NCBI GenBank assembly: GCA_016866895.1
Contig: VGKX01000016.1
Span: forward strand, 1 to 12,929
Length of the DNA: 12,929 nucleotides
Source: Candidatus Parvarchaeota archaeon
GTDB lineage: Archaea; Micrarchaeota; Micrarchaeia; Anstonellales; VGKX01
Reading direction: 5' to 3'
Part shown: piece by piece, positions 12,688 to 12,929 of the stretch
Numbering within the stretch: the stretch's first letter is position 1
How the letters are laid out: each line of letters begins with the position of its first letter
Program-made: the position numbers and the translations under genes
Notes under the pieces: generated by a model
The model's input: the letters and a program-made list of their open reading frames with translations, nothing else
Told to the model about the DNA's origin: nothing
The model's database searches: none

Positions 12688-12768
12688 TTTAAGCTTTCTT
12701 AAAGCAATCAATAATCATCTGATATGCCGACGTGGCGGTCTTCTTGCCTGAGGACAAGGTCCCGCCAC
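12686..12768 (+). repeat. Cassette 2: tRNA-Ser-like promoter, tRNA 5' 13-mer and a hairpin
   Basis: TCTTTAA (12686-12692) and a nearby TTTCTT precede GCCGACGTGGCGG (12726-12738), identical to the first thirteen bases of tRNA-Ser at 12811-12823, with the TATA centre 37 bases upstream. The sequence then departs from the tRNA and folds back: GTGGCGG (12732-12738) pairs perfectly with CCGCCAC (12762-12768) around a CTTG/CAAG stem. The tRNA-Ser TATA box follows directly. Confidence 0.75.
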
Positions 12769-12776
12769 TATTTAAT
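12769..12776 (+). promoter_or_regulatory. TATA box of tRNA-Ser
   Basis: TATTTAAT is centred about 38 bases before the tRNA 5' end, followed by TTTCTT as in the two upstream cassettes. It abuts the hairpin of cassette 2. Confidence 0.6.
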
Positions 12777-12810
12777 CGTTTCTTGGCAATAATACATTAT
12801 CTATCTTTAA

Positions 12811-12929
12811 GCCGACGTGGCGGAATCCGGTAACGCGCTAGACTCGAGATCAAAATAAAACAAAATGTGTTTGGCTTGCAAACACGAAATCTAGTGCCCT
12901 TCACGGGCTTAGGAGTTCAAATCTCCTCG
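12811..12929 (+). tRNA. tRNA-Ser(CGA) with a 40-base intron, 3' end cut by the window
   Basis: The acceptor is GCCGACG, the short D stem GCG/CGC, the anticodon stem CTAGA (12838-12842) with TCTAG (12890-12894), and the loop C-U-CGA-G-A gives anticodon CGA (12845-12847), reading UCG. A long variable arm (GCCC/GGGC, 12896-12908) shows the class II form expected of serine tRNA. The T arm is AGGAG-TTCAAAT-CTCCT, and the window stops after the first two bases of the 3' acceptor strand. The intron is 12849-12888 if cut at 37/38. ATC is repeated at both junctions, so the cut could be shifted by up to three bases; a shift of one gives a better central helix (three of four pairs). The intron contains a GTGTTTG/CAAACAC hairpin. 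Confidence 0.9.

Noticed and set aside
12591..12768. Split-tRNA halves (as in Nanoarchaeum) in the cassettes before tRNA-Ser
   Set aside because: The tRNA similarity ends after at most thirteen bases, before the D loop, and the tRNA-Ser downstream is complete as far as seen.

Overview
The window is archaeal. The minus strand of the first 5.2 kb carries the classic archaeal RNA polymerase operon in the order rpoH, rpoB2 (B''), rpoB1 (B'), rpoA1 (A'), with the large B subunit split into two genes. Both tRNA genes have introns at the archaeal 37/38 position, neither obvious 3' end encodes CCA, TATA-type promoters sit about 27 bases before several start codons, and a RIO1 kinase is present. A split rpoB, compact genes and many small lipoproteins with no recognised relatives would fit a euryarchaeal or DPANN-type archaeon (for example Diapherotrites or Micrarchaeota). 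That placement is inference only.

Layout. 1-5146 (minus): rpoA1 (running off the left edge), rpoB1, rpoB2 and rpoH, separated by unusually long and structured spacers. 5147-5761: no confident gene, but a strong plus-strand TATA box, a 55-base pure-purine tract and the orphan C-terminal end of a membrane-anchored protein on the minus strand. 5762-7540 (plus): an apparent operon of a DUF192 lipoprotein, RIO1 kinase and a small lipoprotein with a CxxC pair. 7541-7786: an insertion-like patch of duplicated 39-mers and GCAA-tetraloop hairpins. 7787-9717 (plus): a membrane GT2 glycosyltransferase and a membrane-anchored thioredoxin-like protein, each with its own promoter. 9754-11444 (minus): a 102-residue protein of unknown function and a cysteine-rich surface lipoprotein. 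11501-12929 (plus): tRNA-Thr(CGT) with a 243-base intron, an FMN-dependent azoreductase-like flavoprotein, and tRNA-Ser(CGA), cut by the window edge, preceded by two tandem promoter-plus-hairpin cassettes that copy its 5' end.

How the genes relate. The RNA polymerase genes form one conserved unit. The rest is a mix of cell-envelope functions (three lipoproteins, a glycosyltransferase, an anchored thioredoxin-like protein), ribosome maturation (RIO1) and redox (azoreductase). First genes of transcripts appear leaderless, with TATA about 27 bases before the start codon, whereas internal or downstream genes have Shine-Dalgarno sequences. The most unusual content is non-coding: the duplicated promoter/tRNA-5'-end/hairpin cassettes before tRNA-Ser, the large folded tRNA-Thr intron, the hairpin-repeat element at 7558-7715, and the long hairpin between rpoH and rpoB2.
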